Positions 15,299 through 24,488 of a stretch of 64,000 bases of DNA are shown piece by piece (within the stretch, counting starts at the first letter, position 1; the number at the start of each line of letters is the position of its first letter). The DNA comes from Streptomyces harbinensis. Lineage in GTDB: Bacteria; Actinomycetota; Actinomycetes; Streptomycetales; Streptomycetaceae. The position numbers and the translations under genes were made by a program. The DNA is taken from NCBI RefSeq assembly GCF_900116145.1, contig NZ_FPAB01000002.1:661193-725192 (forward strand), read 5' to 3'. The notes below the pieces were generated by a model. It ran no database searches. It saw nothing but the letters and a program-made list of their open reading frames with translations, and was not told the origin of the DNA.

Positions 15299-17425
15299 TC
15301 AGCCGGCTCGGCCCGCCGGTTCCTTCCGCGGCGCGGCTGCGGCGCCCCGGTGTCCGATGGCGCTGGGCCACCAGGCGCGCGGGCCGATGTCCATGACCAG
15401 CGCCGGGACGAGCAGCGAGCGCACCACCAGGGTGTCGAGCAGCACGCCGAAGGCGACGATGAACGCGATCTGCGCCAGGAAGGACAGCGGGATCACGGCC
15501 AGGGCGCTGAAGGTGGCCGCCAGCACCACCCCGGCCGAGGTGATGACCCCGCCGGTCGACACGAGCCCGCGCAGCATGCCCGTCCGGACCCCGCCCGTCA
15601 GGGTCTCCTCGCGCACCCGGGACATCAGGAAGATGTTGTAGTCGACACCGAGCGCGACGAGGAAGACGAACCCGTACAGCGGTACCGAGGCGTCGGTGCC
15701 GGAGAAGCCCAGGATGTTCTGGAAGAGCAGCGCCGAGATGCCCAGGGTGGCCAGGTAGTTCAGCGCGACGGTGCCCACCAGCAGCAGCGGCATCAGCAGC
15801 GAGCGGAGCAGGACGGTGAGGATGGCCACGATGATGACCAGGACGATCGGCACGATGATCAGCCGGTCCCGGCTCGCGGTCTCCTGGGTGTCGTACTGCT
15901 GGGCGGTGTAGCCGCCGACCAGCGCGTCGGCGCCGTCGATCGCGTGCACGGCCGTCCGCAGCCGCTCGACCGTGCGCTGGGCGGCCTCGCTGTCGGCCGA
16001 GTCGGCCAGCGTCGCGTCGATACGGACCGTGCCGTCGACGACCAGCGGCGGGCCGTCGCCGGGGCGTCCCGAGGCGGTGACCGGTGCCGCGGCGGCGACG
16101 CCGTCGGTCGCCCCGGCCGCCGCCGTCACCTCGGCGGCGTGCCCGGCGTCGGCCAGGATCACGGCCGGGTTGCCGGAGCCGCCGGGGAAGTGCTCGCCGA
16201 GCACCTGCTGGGCGGCGACGGACGGCGCGTCGCCGACGAAGATCTCGTCCAGTGGCGTGCCCCGGGAGTCGAGGGTGGGGGAGAGGGCGGCGAAGCCGGC
16301 CAGCACCAGGGCGGTGGTGACCCAGACCCGGCGGGGCCTGCGGTCCACCAGGGAGGCCACCCGCTGCCAGATGCCGCGGCCCTCGGTGCCGCTCGGCACC
16401 GGCTTGGGCTTGGCGGGCCAGTAGGCGGCGCGGCCGAGGAGGGCCAGCACGGCGGGCAGGAAGGTGAGGGTGCTGAGCACCGCGCAGGCGATGCCGATGG
16501 CACCGACCGGGCCCAGCGCCCGGTTGTTGGTGAGGCCGCTGGCCAGCAGGGCCAGCAGCCCGAGCCCGACGGTGCCGGCGCTGGCGACGATCGCGCCGGC
16601 GGAGCGGCGTACCGCGGCCAGGGCGGCGGCGTACGGGTGTCCGGCGCCGGTCACCTCCTCGCGGTAGCGGGCGGCGAGCAGCAGCGCGTAGTCGGTGGCG
16701 GCGCCGATGACCAGGATGAACAGGATGCCCTGCACCTGTCCGTCCACCCGCAGCACGTCCCGGTCGGCCAGCGCGTACACCACGGCGCACGCCAGGCAGA
16801 GGGCGAGGACGGAGCCGGTGATGATGACCAGGGGCAGCAGCACGCTGCGGTAGACGAGCAGCAGGATGATGAGCACGGTGGTGAGCGCCACGCCCAGCAG
16901 CAGTCCGTCGATGCCGGCGAAGGCCTCCGACAGGTCCTCCTGGCTGGCCGCGGGTCCGGCGAGCGCGGCGGTGGTGCCCGGCACGCCGTCGGCCGCCTCC
17001 CGCAGGGCGGTCATGGCCTCGGTGCGGGTCTCGTCGTCGGCGCCGGCCGCCAGCGGGACGACGCTCTGCAGGGCCAGGCCGTCCGCGGAGACGATGACGG
17101 GGGAGGGCGGGCCCGCGACGCCGGGCTGCCCCTCCAGCGTGGCCATCGCCGCGGTGGCGGCTTGCTGGTGGGCGTCGGCGCGGTCCCCGGCGTCGTCGAC
17201 GGTCCAGACGACGATGGCCGGGATCGTCTCCGCCCGGTCGAAGGCCCGGCCCGCCTCCAGGACCCGGGTGGACTCCGCGTCCTGCGGCAGGAAGGCGGCC
17301 TGGTCGTTGGTGGCGACCTCACCGAGCTTGCCGGCGAACGGGCCGAGCCCGCCCCCGACGCCCAGCCAGATGACGACGGCCAGGGCCGGGAAGAGCCACC
17401 TGACCCAGGGCTGCGTGCCCCTCAT
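15299..17425 (-). CDS. MMPL-family (RND superfamily) transporter
   Basis: The 708-residue protein has the MMPL arrangement: one N-terminal helix, a large extracytoplasmic loop (about residues 30-165), a block of five to six helices, a second loop (about 360-500) and a final helix block with GVDYNIFLMSRVRE, the usual MMPL motif with acidic residue in the membrane. These proton-driven pumps export lipids, antibiotics or other hydrophobic compounds. It is divergent from a MarR regulator whose likely operator lies between the two genes, so export is probably induced by a ligand of that regulator. Confidence 0.85.
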   Translation of the reverse strand: MRGTQPWVRWLFPALAVVIWLGVGGGLGPFAGKLGEVATNDQAAFLPQDAESTRVLEAGRAFDRAETIPAIVVWTVDDAGDRADAHQQAATAAMATLEGQPGVAGPPSPVIVSADGLALQSVVPLAAGADDETRTEAMTALREAADGVPGTTAALAGPAASQEDLSEAFAGIDGLLLGVALTTVLIILLLVYRSVLLPLVIITGSVLALCLACAVVYALADRDVLRVDGQVQGILFILVIGAATDYALLLAARYREEVTGAGHPYAAALAAVRRSAGAIVASAGTVGLGLLALLASGLTNNRALGPVGAIGIACAVLSTLTFLPAVLALLGRAAYWPAKPKPVPSGTEGRGIWQRVASLVDRRPRRVWVTTALVLAGFAALSPTLDSRGTPLDEIFVGDAPSVAAQQVLGEHFPGGSGNPAVILADAGHAAEVTAAAGATDGVAAAAPVTASGRPGDGPPLVVDGTVRIDATLADSADSEAAQRTVERLRTAVHAIDGADALVGGYTAQQYDTQETASRDRLIIVPIVLVIIVAILTVLLRSLLMPLLLVGTVALNYLATLGISALLFQNILGFSGTDASVPLYGFVFLVALGVDYNIFLMSRVREETLTGGVRTGMLRGLVSTGGVITSAGVVLAATFSALAVIPLSFLAQIAFIVAFGVLLDTLVVRSLLVPALVMDIGPRAWWPSAIGHRGAAAAPRKEPAGRAG

Positions 17426-17469
17426 GTGAACCTCAGCATCATGGAAGGAATATCTCGCTCATAAAGTAT

Positions 17470-17482
17470 CTCGATGATCGAG
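17470..17482. promoter_or_regulatory. Palindromic operator, probably for the MarR regulator
   Basis: CTCGATGATCGAG is a perfect palindrome (six-base arms around a central G) in the 108-bp region between the divergent MMPL and MarR genes. Two further partial copies of TCTCG flank it (near 17453 and 17484-17491). MarR proteins usually bind such sites in their own divergent promoter regions, so this is the expected autoregulatory operator. Confidence 0.55.
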
Positions 17483-17520
17483 TCTCTCGATGAGCCAGGG
17501 TACCGGTCGGCCCGGGGGCC

Positions 17521-17526
17521 TATCCT
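17521..17526 (+). promoter_or_regulatory. -10 box of the marR-like gene
   Basis: TATCCT ends eight bases before the GTG at 17534, a spacing typical of leaderless or near-leaderless actinobacterial transcripts. This also supports 17534 rather than the upstream ATG at 17474, which lies inside the operator. Confidence 0.45.
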
Positions 17527-17533
17527 GAGGGGC

Positions 17534-18049
17534 GTGCCAGTTGCCTCCACCCCCGATCCGCCGCCCCGCGACGGCGCCACCGACCTGCAGACCTTCGCCG
17601 TCCTGCTGCGCCGGATGAACGGCGAGTTCAACCGCATCGCCCAGGAGTTCGCCCAGGCCCAGGGGCTCCATCACACCGATGTGCAGGCGCTGATCGCGAT
17701 CCTGGACGCCGGCCGGGACGGCGGTGACACGCCCATGACCCCCGGCGTCCTGCGCAGCCGGCTGCGGCTCACCTCCGCGGCGATGACCGCCTGCCTGGAC
17801 CGGCTGGAGCGGGCCGGCCACGTGCGGCGCGAACGCTCCGCGAGCGACCGCCGCGTCGTCCACCTGCACTACGCCGAGCCGGCCAAGGAGATCGCCCGCG
17901 CCTACTTCCGGCCGCTGGCGAGCAGCACCGAGGCGGCCCGTTCCCGGTTCAGCGACGACGAACTCCGCGTCGTCCTGCGCTTCCTGGACGCCATGAACGA
18001 CGAACTCCACCGCCTGCGCCACGGCAGCGACGAGGAGGGCGTCCGATGA
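17534..18049 (+). CDS. MarR-family transcriptional regulator
   Basis: The 171-residue protein has a winged-helix MarR core: LHHTDVQALIAIL, then PGVLRSRLRLTSAAMTACLDRLE as recognition helix region, then the wing GHVRRERSASDRRVVHLHY, which contains the conserved SxxDRR motif. It is divergent from the MMPL exporter and likely represses it, with de-repression on ligand binding. The GTG at 17534 is chosen on the -10 position and GAGGGG just upstream. Confidence 0.85.
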   Translation: MPVASTPDPPPRDGATDLQTFAVLLRRMNGEFNRIAQEFAQAQGLHHTDVQALIAILDAGRDGGDTPMTPGVLRSRLRLTSAAMTACLDRLERAGHVRRERSASDRRVVHLHYAEPAKEIARAYFRPLASSTEAARSRFSDDELRVVLRFLDAMNDELHRLRHGSDEEGVR

Positions 18050-18060
18050 AAGGCGCCGTC

Positions 18061-18099
18061 CCGTCCCCGCCGGACCCTTCCGGTCACCGGTGGGGACGG
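18061..18099. terminator. Hairpin between convergent genes
   Basis: Arms CCGTCCCCGCCGG and CCGGTGGGGACGG pair with one G-T wobble across a 13-base loop. It lies just after the MarR stop and covers the end of the convergent pseudogene, so it can terminate both. Confidence 0.5.
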
Positions 18100-19279
18100 A
18101 CCGCCGCTCGGAGGTGATCGCCCACCAGGGCCAGACACTGGATGACGGCCAGCCCGTACTGGGCACTGGCATTGGTGCTCAGCGGGGCCTCGTTCACCGG
18201 ATTCAGCACGGCCGGCCCCTCGACGCGCACCGAGCGGAACGGGTGGTCCTCGGGATACCCCGCGTGCCCGGTGCGCAGTTCGCGCCAGGCCCGGGCCGCC
18301 AGCGCCGGATCCGCCAACTGCACCGCCGCGTACGCCGTGGCCCGGGAGTACGCCTGCCGCAGATTGAGACTGCCCCACGAGGAGCCGGTCTCCGCCCGCT
18401 GCTCGTCCGCCGTCGCGTTGTACAGCCGGCAGAACCGCACCCACTGCGCCCGGACCTGCTCGTCGTCGGTCAGCTGGAGGAGTTCGGTCATCAGCTCCAT
18501 CAGCCCGAAGACGGAGCTGAGACTGCCGATGCTCACACTCGGCTCGGACGGGCCGGTGAACCGCCCGTCGAGCAGGTTGTAGGTCGTCGCCCCGCCCTGC
18601 GCCCAGCCGTTGGGCAGCGCCGCGATACTCGCCGCGCCGTTCAGCAGCTTGGTACGGGCGACCGGATCGCCGCCGCGCTCCCACTCGGTCAGCCAGGCCA
18701 GGCCCATCGCGCCCCAGTCGGTGCTCTTGCCCATCGGCAGCGCCTGCGGATCCGGATCGAACGGCTCCTCGGCGAGCTTGCGCCCCGGATCCAGCACCAG
18801 GAACGTCCGGTCGGCGTCGACCAGATCGTGCAGCACATCGCTCGCGGCGCAGCCCGGTCGGCGGACGCACCGCCTCGGACAGCACGCCCTCGCCCTGGCC
18901 GGCGAGCCGGATGTGCCGGTCGTGCGGCGCGCCGCGCATCGGCACGTCGAAGCGGACCCCGAGCCCGTTGACGAAGTCCTCCGACGCGTCCCCGTCGTAG
19001 ACGAAGGTGTGCACCACCCGCAGCGCCTCCGACCCCGCGTACAGATAGAACCGCACCGTGAACGGCAGCCAGGCGCGCCGTTTCGCGGTGTGCCGGCCCT
19101 CCACCTTGACGACGGCCCGCACCGGGCCCTCCTGCTCCACGGCCACCCGGTCGACGGAGCTGGTGAAGACCTGGCCGCGCACGGTGGCGGGCAGGTCCGT
19201 GCCGGGGGGAGTCCTGGCGGGAGGCGATCAGCCGGCCTTTCTCGGCGATCACCGTGCCGCCGCCCCGGCCGCACATCAC
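18084..19279 (-). pseudogene. Remnant of a rhamnogalacturonan-lyase-like (PcRGLX/YetA-type) gene
   Basis: Three consecutive minus-strand frames carry pieces of one protein. GGTVIAEKGRLIASRQD is read near 19240; after a shift at a run of six G at about 19205 comes TVRGQVFTSSVDRVAVEQEG through GEGVLSEAVRPPTGLR; after a second break at about 18855 comes ASDVLHDLVDADRTF to the stop at 18084. The order matches the exo-rhamnogalacturonan lyase family, but the fragments total only ~390 residues, and the second break also looks like a large internal deletion. The 5' end is missing too. It cannot make a functional enzyme. Family name is from memory of homologues. Confidence 0.65.
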
Positions 19280-19465
19280 CTACGGGGAGCGGTGAGCAGA
19301 GCGCACCGTACGCCCATGAACGGTCGTTGACGATCGTTGACGTCCGACGGTGCTCCGTGCGCGAAGACGCGCGCACAACGGCCCCGCGGCGCCCGGTCGC
19401 GTACGGAACGCGCGACCGGGGGTCGCGGGGCGGACGCCGGGCCCGGGGCGGCCCGGCACCCGGGA

Positions 19466-20260
19466 TCAGACGGCCGTGTAGCCGCCGTCCACCAGGTGGT
19501 AGCTGCCGTACACGAAGGACGCGCGCGGGGAGAGCAGGAACACGATCAGCTCCGCGACCTCCTCGCTCGTGCCCAGCCGCCCCACCGGGTGCAGCCCGAC
19601 CAGGCCCTCGTACTGGGCGCGGTCCATCTCCGCGAGCAGCGGGGTCTCGATGAAGCCGGGACCGACCGCGTTGATCCGGATGTTCTTGGTGGCGTACTCG
19701 GCGGCGGCGGTCTTCGTCAGACCGACCACACCATGCTTGGCCGCCACATAGGCGGACGAGCCGGGGGAGGCGACGCTGCCCAGGATCGAGGCGACGTTCA
19801 CGATCGCGCCGCCGCTGCCGGCCGTCTCGATGGCGGGCAGTTCGTAGCGCAGGCAGTGGAAGACACCGTCGAGATTGGTGCGGACGACCCGGTTGTAGGC
19901 GTCCAGGTCGTACTCCCCGGTGGGCGCGACCGGACCGCCGATGCCGGCGTTGTTGACGGCCAGGTGCAGCCCGCCGAACGTCTCGACGGCGAAGGCCACC
20001 GCGTCCCGCACCGAGGCGGGGTCGGTGACGTCCATGGCCACGGCGGCGGCGGAGAAGCCCTCGGCGCGCAGCGCGGCGGCGGCCTCCTCGGCGCCCTCGG
20101 CGCGGTAGTCGGCGACGACGACGTCGGCGCCCCCGGCCGCCAGCCGGCGGGCGGTGGCCAGGCCGATGCCGGAGGCGGCACCGGTGACCAGGACGGTCCG
20201 GCCGCTGAACTCGGTGGCGTAGTCGGGTACGGGAGAGGTGGTGCTCATGATGCGGTTCAC
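19466..20260 (-). CDS. SDR-family oxidoreductase
   Basis: A classical short-chain dehydrogenase of ~264 residues: cofactor motif TGAASGIG, NNAG, a catalytic serine in VASILGS, the YVAAK catalytic Tyr-Lys pair, and a C-terminal LVDGGYT. It oxidises or reduces an unknown alcohol/ketone with NAD(P)H. The GTG at 20260 overlaps the TetR stop (GTGA), implying coupling; the ATG at 20248 is an equally reasonable start. It is probably controlled by the TetR in the same operon. The 186 bp upstream of the neighbouring pseudogene hold nothing recognisable. Confidence 0.85.
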   Translation of the reverse strand: MNRIMSTTSPVPDYATEFSGRTVLVTGAASGIGLATARRLAAGGADVVVADYRAEGAEEAAAALRAEGFSAAAVAMDVTDPASVRDAVAFAVETFGGLHLAVNNAGIGGPVAPTGEYDLDAYNRVVRTNLDGVFHCLRYELPAIETAGSGGAIVNVASILGSVASPGSSAYVAAKHGVVGLTKTAAAEYATKNIRINAVGPGFIETPLLAEMDRAQYEGLVGLHPVGRLGTSEEVAELIVFLLSPRASFVYGSYHLVDGGYTAV

Positions 20261-20976
20261 TTTCTTCGTGCGGATTCGGCCTCATGACCCGCGGCGTGCG
20301 CCGCCTCGGCCATGAGGGCGTCGTAGGAGCGCTCCACCAGCGCTGTCAGATCGTCCAGGCCCTCCGGACCGTCCGGACCGTCCGGGCCCTCCGGACCGGC
20401 CACGGCGGCCGACCCGGCCCACATCCGCAGGGCGGCGGTCAGCACGGCGGCGGCCGAGTCGACGGCGACCGCGGGCCGGGGATCGCGGGTCGCGTCCACC
20501 CCGAGGCGGGCGGCCACGATGGCGACCGACTCCGCCTGCGCGTCCACCCGGATGCGCTGATAGGCGCCGAACAGCGCGGGGTCGCCGTCCAGGAGGGCCA
20601 GCAGGGCACGGATCCCGGGCCGGTGGTGGGAGGCGGGGGTGTCCCGGTCGGTGAGCCAGCACGCGACGGCACGCCGGTAGGCGACCAGCGGGGGCTCGGC
20701 GGCCGGCCGCTCGCGCAGCAGGGCGTTGATGCGGCTGCCGTCCTCGCGGACGAAGTCCAGCGCCGCCTCCTCCTTGCTGCCGAAGTAGCGGCTGAAGGTA
20801 CGCCGGGCGACATCGGCCCGGTCGGCGATCGCGGCGACCGTCACCTCGTCCGGTCCGTCCCGGAGCACCAGTTCCAGCGCGGCGGCGGCGAGCGCCTCCC
20901 GGGTCCGGCGCGCCTTGCGGCGCCGGCCGTCCTCCCGGGGAGCGGGGATCGGGAGGGAAGAGGTGGTCACGGTCAT
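20257..20976 (-). CDS. TetR/AcrR-family transcriptional regulator
   Basis: The 239-residue protein has the N-terminal TetR helix-turn-helix (VAAIADRADVARRTFSRYF with GSKEEA) and a divergent ligand-binding C-terminal domain that contains an odd GPEGPDGPDGPEG repeat near residue 200. The ATG at 20976 is preferred because the next upstream start would put tandem operators inside the coding region. It is first in a two-gene operon with the SDR and probably represses both via the palindromes at 21001-21030. Confidence 0.85.
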   Translation of the reverse strand: MTVTTSSLPIPAPREDGRRRKARRTREALAAAALELVLRDGPDEVTVAAIADRADVARRTFSRYFGSKEEAALDFVREDGSRINALLRERPAAEPPLVAYRRAVACWLTDRDTPASHHRPGIRALLALLDGDPALFGAYQRIRVDAQAESVAIVAARLGVDATRDPRPAVAVDSAAAVLTAALRMWAGSAAVAGPEGPDGPDGPEGLDDLTALVERSYDALMAEAAHAAGHEAESARRK

Positions 20977-21000
20977 GCCACCGACGGTACACCCACTTGT

Positions 21001-21030
21001 GTCCCACTGGGACAAGAGTCCCGGTGGGAC
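21001..21030. promoter_or_regulatory. Tandem palindromic operators upstream of the TetR gene
   Basis: GTCCCACTGGGAC (21001-21013, perfect six-base arms) is followed four bases later by GTCCCGGTGGGAC (21018-21030, five-base arms). Two near-identical 13-bp palindromes 25-54 bp upstream of the TetR start are the expected autoregulatory site. The 3' end of the truncated permease gene (21050) is the only other neighbour. Confidence 0.6.
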
Positions 21031-21049
21031 ATCACCGGGACGCTTCCTC

Positions 21050-22272
21050 TCAGTGCCGGGCGCCCGCCAGCACCACGTGCACCGGCCGGTGCGTGTCCAC
21101 CCGTCCCGGAACGGCCGTCACGGCGGCCAGCCCCAGCAGCGTCCCCGCGACCAGCAGCGCGGAGTCCGCGGGACCCGGCCCCGCCGCCGCCATCGGACCC
21201 GCGTGCAGCAGGCCGTACAGACCCGCGCCCGCCGGGGCGCCGAGCGCCGCCGCCGGTAGAGCGGGCAGGAGTTGGGACAGCACGAGCGCCCGGTTCGCCT
21301 GCCCGGGCGTGGCACCCAGGGTACGGGTGACCGCCAGACTGTGCCGGGCGTCCAGGGCCGCGTTCCACGCGAGGGAGACCTCCCCGGCCACCGCGAGCGC
21401 GATCACCAGGGCGACGGAGCCCGCCACGATCCGCTGCACCAGCAGCGCGTCCGGATCCGGCAGCAGGGAGCCCCCCAGATCCCGCGGCCGCACCGGCTGC
21501 GCCCGGAAGGTCAGCGCGGCGGCCAGGGCCGCCGTGACGGTGAAGACGGTCACGGCGGTGAGCAGGGCCCGCCGGGGCCGCCGCGCGGCCAGCCGCAGCC
21601 CCAGCATGAGCGGGACCGGCAGCCTCCGGGCGACGCGGTCGACGGCGGAGCGCCCGCGCGGCGGCCTGGCCGCGTCCGCCAGGGCCCGCGCCGTACTGCG
21701 CTGCGCGGCCCGCCACGCGGGACCGGCCGCCGCGCCGGCCGCGATGGCCAGGGCCAGCACCGCCACCGCGACCACGGTGCCCACCGAGGGCGCCGCCAGA
21801 CCGACATCGGGCAGCCCGCCGCCCGGATTGCTGAAGACGGCGGCGAACCGGCACCCCAGCAGCAGCCCGGCCGGACCGGCGACGAGCGCCACCGCCAGAT
21901 ACTCCGCCAGCAGCACCGCCGCGACCATCGCCGGAGAGGCACCCACGGCCTTCAGCAGCCCGACCCTGCGGCCCTGTTCGGCCAGCCGGCCCGCCACCAG
22001 ACTGCTCGCCGCCGCCGAGGCGAGCACCACCAGCAGCCAGCCGGCCGCCGTCAGCGCGTCGTGCACACCCCGCAGATTGCCGGAGGCGTTCGCCGCGAAG
22101 AACTCCCACGACCGGACCGTGACCGGGACGGCCAGGACGGCCGGGGACCGGACGAACTCCTCGGCCCGCTCCGGCTCCGCCAGCCGCAGATGCGCCACAT
22201 AGGACACCGCAGCGCGTCCGAGGCCAACCGCAGCAGATCGTCCCCGGTGCTTGCCGTGATGCTCTCCACGTC
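21050..22272 (-). pseudogene. 5'-truncated FtsX/MacB-like ABC permease
   Basis: The readable part (GTG at 22207 to stop) encodes ~385 residues with two FtsX-type membrane modules (LAEQGRRVGLLKAVGASP and LDARHSLAVTRTLGATPGQ are the repeated cytoplasmic turns). Full-length relatives have an N-terminal helix and a periplasmic domain of some 200 more residues. A short upstream segment in another frame (ESITASTGDDLLRLASDA, to about 22270) looks like continuing homologous sequence cut by a frameshift. No ATPase partner is nearby. I judge it a remnant, though expression of the short form cannot be excluded. Confidence 0.6.
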
Positions 22273-22289
22273 AGTGAACGGGGTATGAG

Positions 22290-22520
22290 GTGCCCATCTT
22301 GCTCGGCCTTGCCCTGATCGTGTGCGGGCTCTGGGTGGCTTTCGACATCAACGGCGCGGCTGGTCGCCTTGCGCAGAGCCTCAACGGCGCGAATCCCTGG
22401 TCGGAGAACGACCACGACCAGGAGATGTGGCTGGCCGAGGTCTACAACGTGCGCCGACTCGGCGCCTTCTCCAGTTTCGCCGGCCTGTTCTTTCTTGCCG
22501 CCTTCATCTTCCTGATCTGA
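22290..22520 (+). CDS. Small membrane protein of unknown function
   Basis: A 76-residue protein with two hydrophobic helices at the ends (ILLGLALIVCGLWVAF and FSSFAGLFFLAAFIFLI) joined by a polar middle (SENDHDQEMWLAEVYNVRR). It starts at GTG with a GGGG-rich ribosome binding site. Third-position GC is lower than in neighbouring genes, suggesting a different origin. No family recognised. It converges on the TetR at 22573. Confidence 0.6.
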   Translation: MPILLGLALIVCGLWVAFDINGAAGRLAQSLNGANPWSENDHDQEMWLAEVYNVRRLGAFSSFAGLFFLAAFIFLI

Positions 22521-22572
22521 GGCGGTCGGACCGCCCATCTCCTTCCGTCGGGTGGGCCGCCGGTTCCGGTGC

Positions 22573-23280
22573 TCAGCGGAGCTGGAAGGTGTCGGCCAGG
22601 AGCGCCGTCTGGATGTCGAGCAGGGTCGCGGGATCGTGTCCCATCCCGGTGAACTGGCCGGTGATCTCCAGGCTGACCGTGCCGTGCAGCTGCGGCCAGG
22701 TCATCACCGCGCCGGTCAGTGCGACGCCCGCGGCGGGATCGTCGGCGGGCCGTTCCGTCCACTGCTCGACCCAGGCCGCCACCTCGGGTTTCTCGCGCAG
22801 CCATCCCCGCAACTGCGCCAGGAGCGGGTCCACGGAGACCAGCGGCCGTCCGTGGGCGAAAACGGACAGGAAGGGCCCCAGGACGGAGCGCGCCTTCAGC
22901 ACGGTCTCGGCCGGGGCGGTGAAGCCCGCCACCGGGGTGCCCTGGATGAGCAGATACAGGTGTGGCTCGGCCACGGCCCACGCGCGGTAGGCGCCGGTCA
23001 GGGTGCGGAGCGCGGACCGCCCGTCCGCCGCGGTGTCCACCGCGTGGACCGCCGTGGCCGCGCTGTCGTAGGCGTCGAGCACCAGCTCCGCCAGCAGGTC
23101 GTCGCGGCTGGCGAAGTAGCGGTAGAGCGCCGGGCCGGACATCCCGATCTCCTTCGCGATACGCAGCAGCGCCACGCCCTCGATCCCGCCGGTGGCGAGC
23201 TGCCGCAGCGCCGCTTCCTTGATCTCCGCGCGGGTCTGCTCCCGGTAGCGCGCACGCGGACTGTTCACCCGCTCCGCCAT
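22573..23280 (-). CDS. TetR/AcrR-family regulator with WHG-type C-terminal domain
   Basis: The 235-residue regulator has an N-terminal helix-turn-helix (ALLRIAKEIGMSGPALYRYFASRDDL) and a C-terminal domain containing AYRAWAVAEPHLYLLI, PVAGF and WPQLHGTVSLEI, the last resembling the WHG motif of a TetR subfamily. It stands alone, so its target is not evident. The ATG at 23280 follows AGGAGGCAGGA-like sequence. Confidence 0.85.
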   Translation of the reverse strand: MAERVNSPRARYREQTRAEIKEAALRQLATGGIEGVALLRIAKEIGMSGPALYRYFASRDDLLAELVLDAYDSAATAVHAVDTAADGRSALRTLTGAYRAWAVAEPHLYLLIQGTPVAGFTAPAETVLKARSVLGPFLSVFAHGRPLVSVDPLLAQLRGWLREKPEVAAWVEQWTERPADDPAAGVALTGAVMTWPQLHGTVSLEITGQFTGMGHDPATLLDIQTALLADTFQLR

Positions 23281-23412
23281 TCCTGCCTCCTGTCGCCGGT
23301 CGCGCCGGACCGGGCGGTCCGGCGCGTGTGCGTCACTGTATCGCTGACGTGACAGGGCGAAGCCCCCTCCCGGGTGTCTGCCGGGAGAGGCGGGACCGGT
23401 GTCGGGCCGGAA

Positions 23413-24291
23413 TCAGTCGCGCGGCCGCCGCCGGGCCGGCGCCGCTTCCGCCAGGGTCCACGACGCCAGCAGATCCAGCGCCTGAGCGGACGCCGACCCG
23501 GGAGCGGCGGTGTAGAGGAACACGGTGGTCTCGCTGTCACCGGGGAGCGACAACGTCTCGTACTCCACGGTCAGCTCACCGACCAGCGGGTGCAGCAGCC
23601 GCTTGGAACCGTGCGTGCGCTGGTGCACGCGGTGCTGTCGCCACCAGCGGTCGAAATCCTCGCTCAGCTCCCTCAGCTCGGTGACGAGCGCTTCGGTGGC
23701 CCGCCGGTCCGAGGCGTGGACCGCGTCCAGCCGCAGGTTCTCCACCGCCGCGCGGGCCTGCACCGCCCAGTCGGCGAACAGCGCACGCGCCCCCGGGTCG
23801 AGGAACAGCCAGCGGGTGTAGTTGCGCTCGGCGACCGGCATCGCCTCGAAGTCCGCGAACAGGGTCCTGGCCATCCGGTTCGCGCCCAGGACGGCGGACC
23901 GGCGTCCCAGGACGAGGGCGGGGACGGCGGGGTCCAGGGAATCCAGCAGCTGGTGCAGCCCGGGGCGCAGCCGCTGGACGCCGGGGGCGCGGGCCGGCGG
24001 GCGCGCGGCGGTGACGCCGACCAGATCCCTTAGGTGGGCCAGTCCCGCCGCATCGAGTCCCAGGGCGTGCCCGATGGCTTCGACCACCGCGGGGGAGGGG
24101 TTGATGGGGCGGCCCTGTTCGAGGCGCGCGTAGTAGTCGGTGGACACCCCCGCCAGGCGGGCGACTTCCTCGCGCCGGAGTCCGGGTACGCGCCGGACGC
24201 GTCCGTCGGGCGGCAGCCCGGTCCGCTCGGGGTCGCCCTGGGCCCGGGAGCGCTTGAGGAAGTCCGCGAGTTCTCGATTGACGGAGGCCAT
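23413..24291 (-). CDS. XRE-family regulator with MmyB-like ligand domain
   Basis: The 292-residue protein has an N-terminal XRE helix-turn-helix (VPGLRREEVARLAGVSTDYYARLEQGR) and a C-terminal MmyB-like domain with typical NYTRWLFLDP and HPLVGELTVEYETL motifs, thought to bind a fatty-acid-like ligand. Such regulators usually sit next to and control a divergent SDR gene, exactly as here (24489), so it probably represses that gene. The ATG at 24291 is the first start giving the full HTH lead-in. Confidence 0.9.
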   Translation of the reverse strand: MASVNRELADFLKRSRAQGDPERTGLPPDGRVRRVPGLRREEVARLAGVSTDYYARLEQGRPINPSPAVVEAIGHALGLDAAGLAHLRDLVGVTAARPPARAPGVQRLRPGLHQLLDSLDPAVPALVLGRRSAVLGANRMARTLFADFEAMPVAERNYTRWLFLDPGARALFADWAVQARAAVENLRLDAVHASDRRATEALVTELRELSEDFDRWWRQHRVHQRTHGSKRLLHPLVGELTVEYETLSLPGDSETTVFLYTAAPGSASAQALDLLASWTLAEAAPARRRPRD

Positions 24292-24488
24292 GGATCCAGT
24301 GTGTCCCCGTGACGGACGGCGACGGCCTCCCGAGGTGGGTCTGCCGGTCCTCGTCAGCCGCGTCCCGGCACGCGCAGGGCCTCTCACGGCACCCGGGGCC
24401 GCCCGGCCGGCCCACCACGATGGAGTCACCGCCGGAACGGCAACCCGCTCCGGCCCCCTCACGACACCGACGGAAGAGGAGGGCACCC

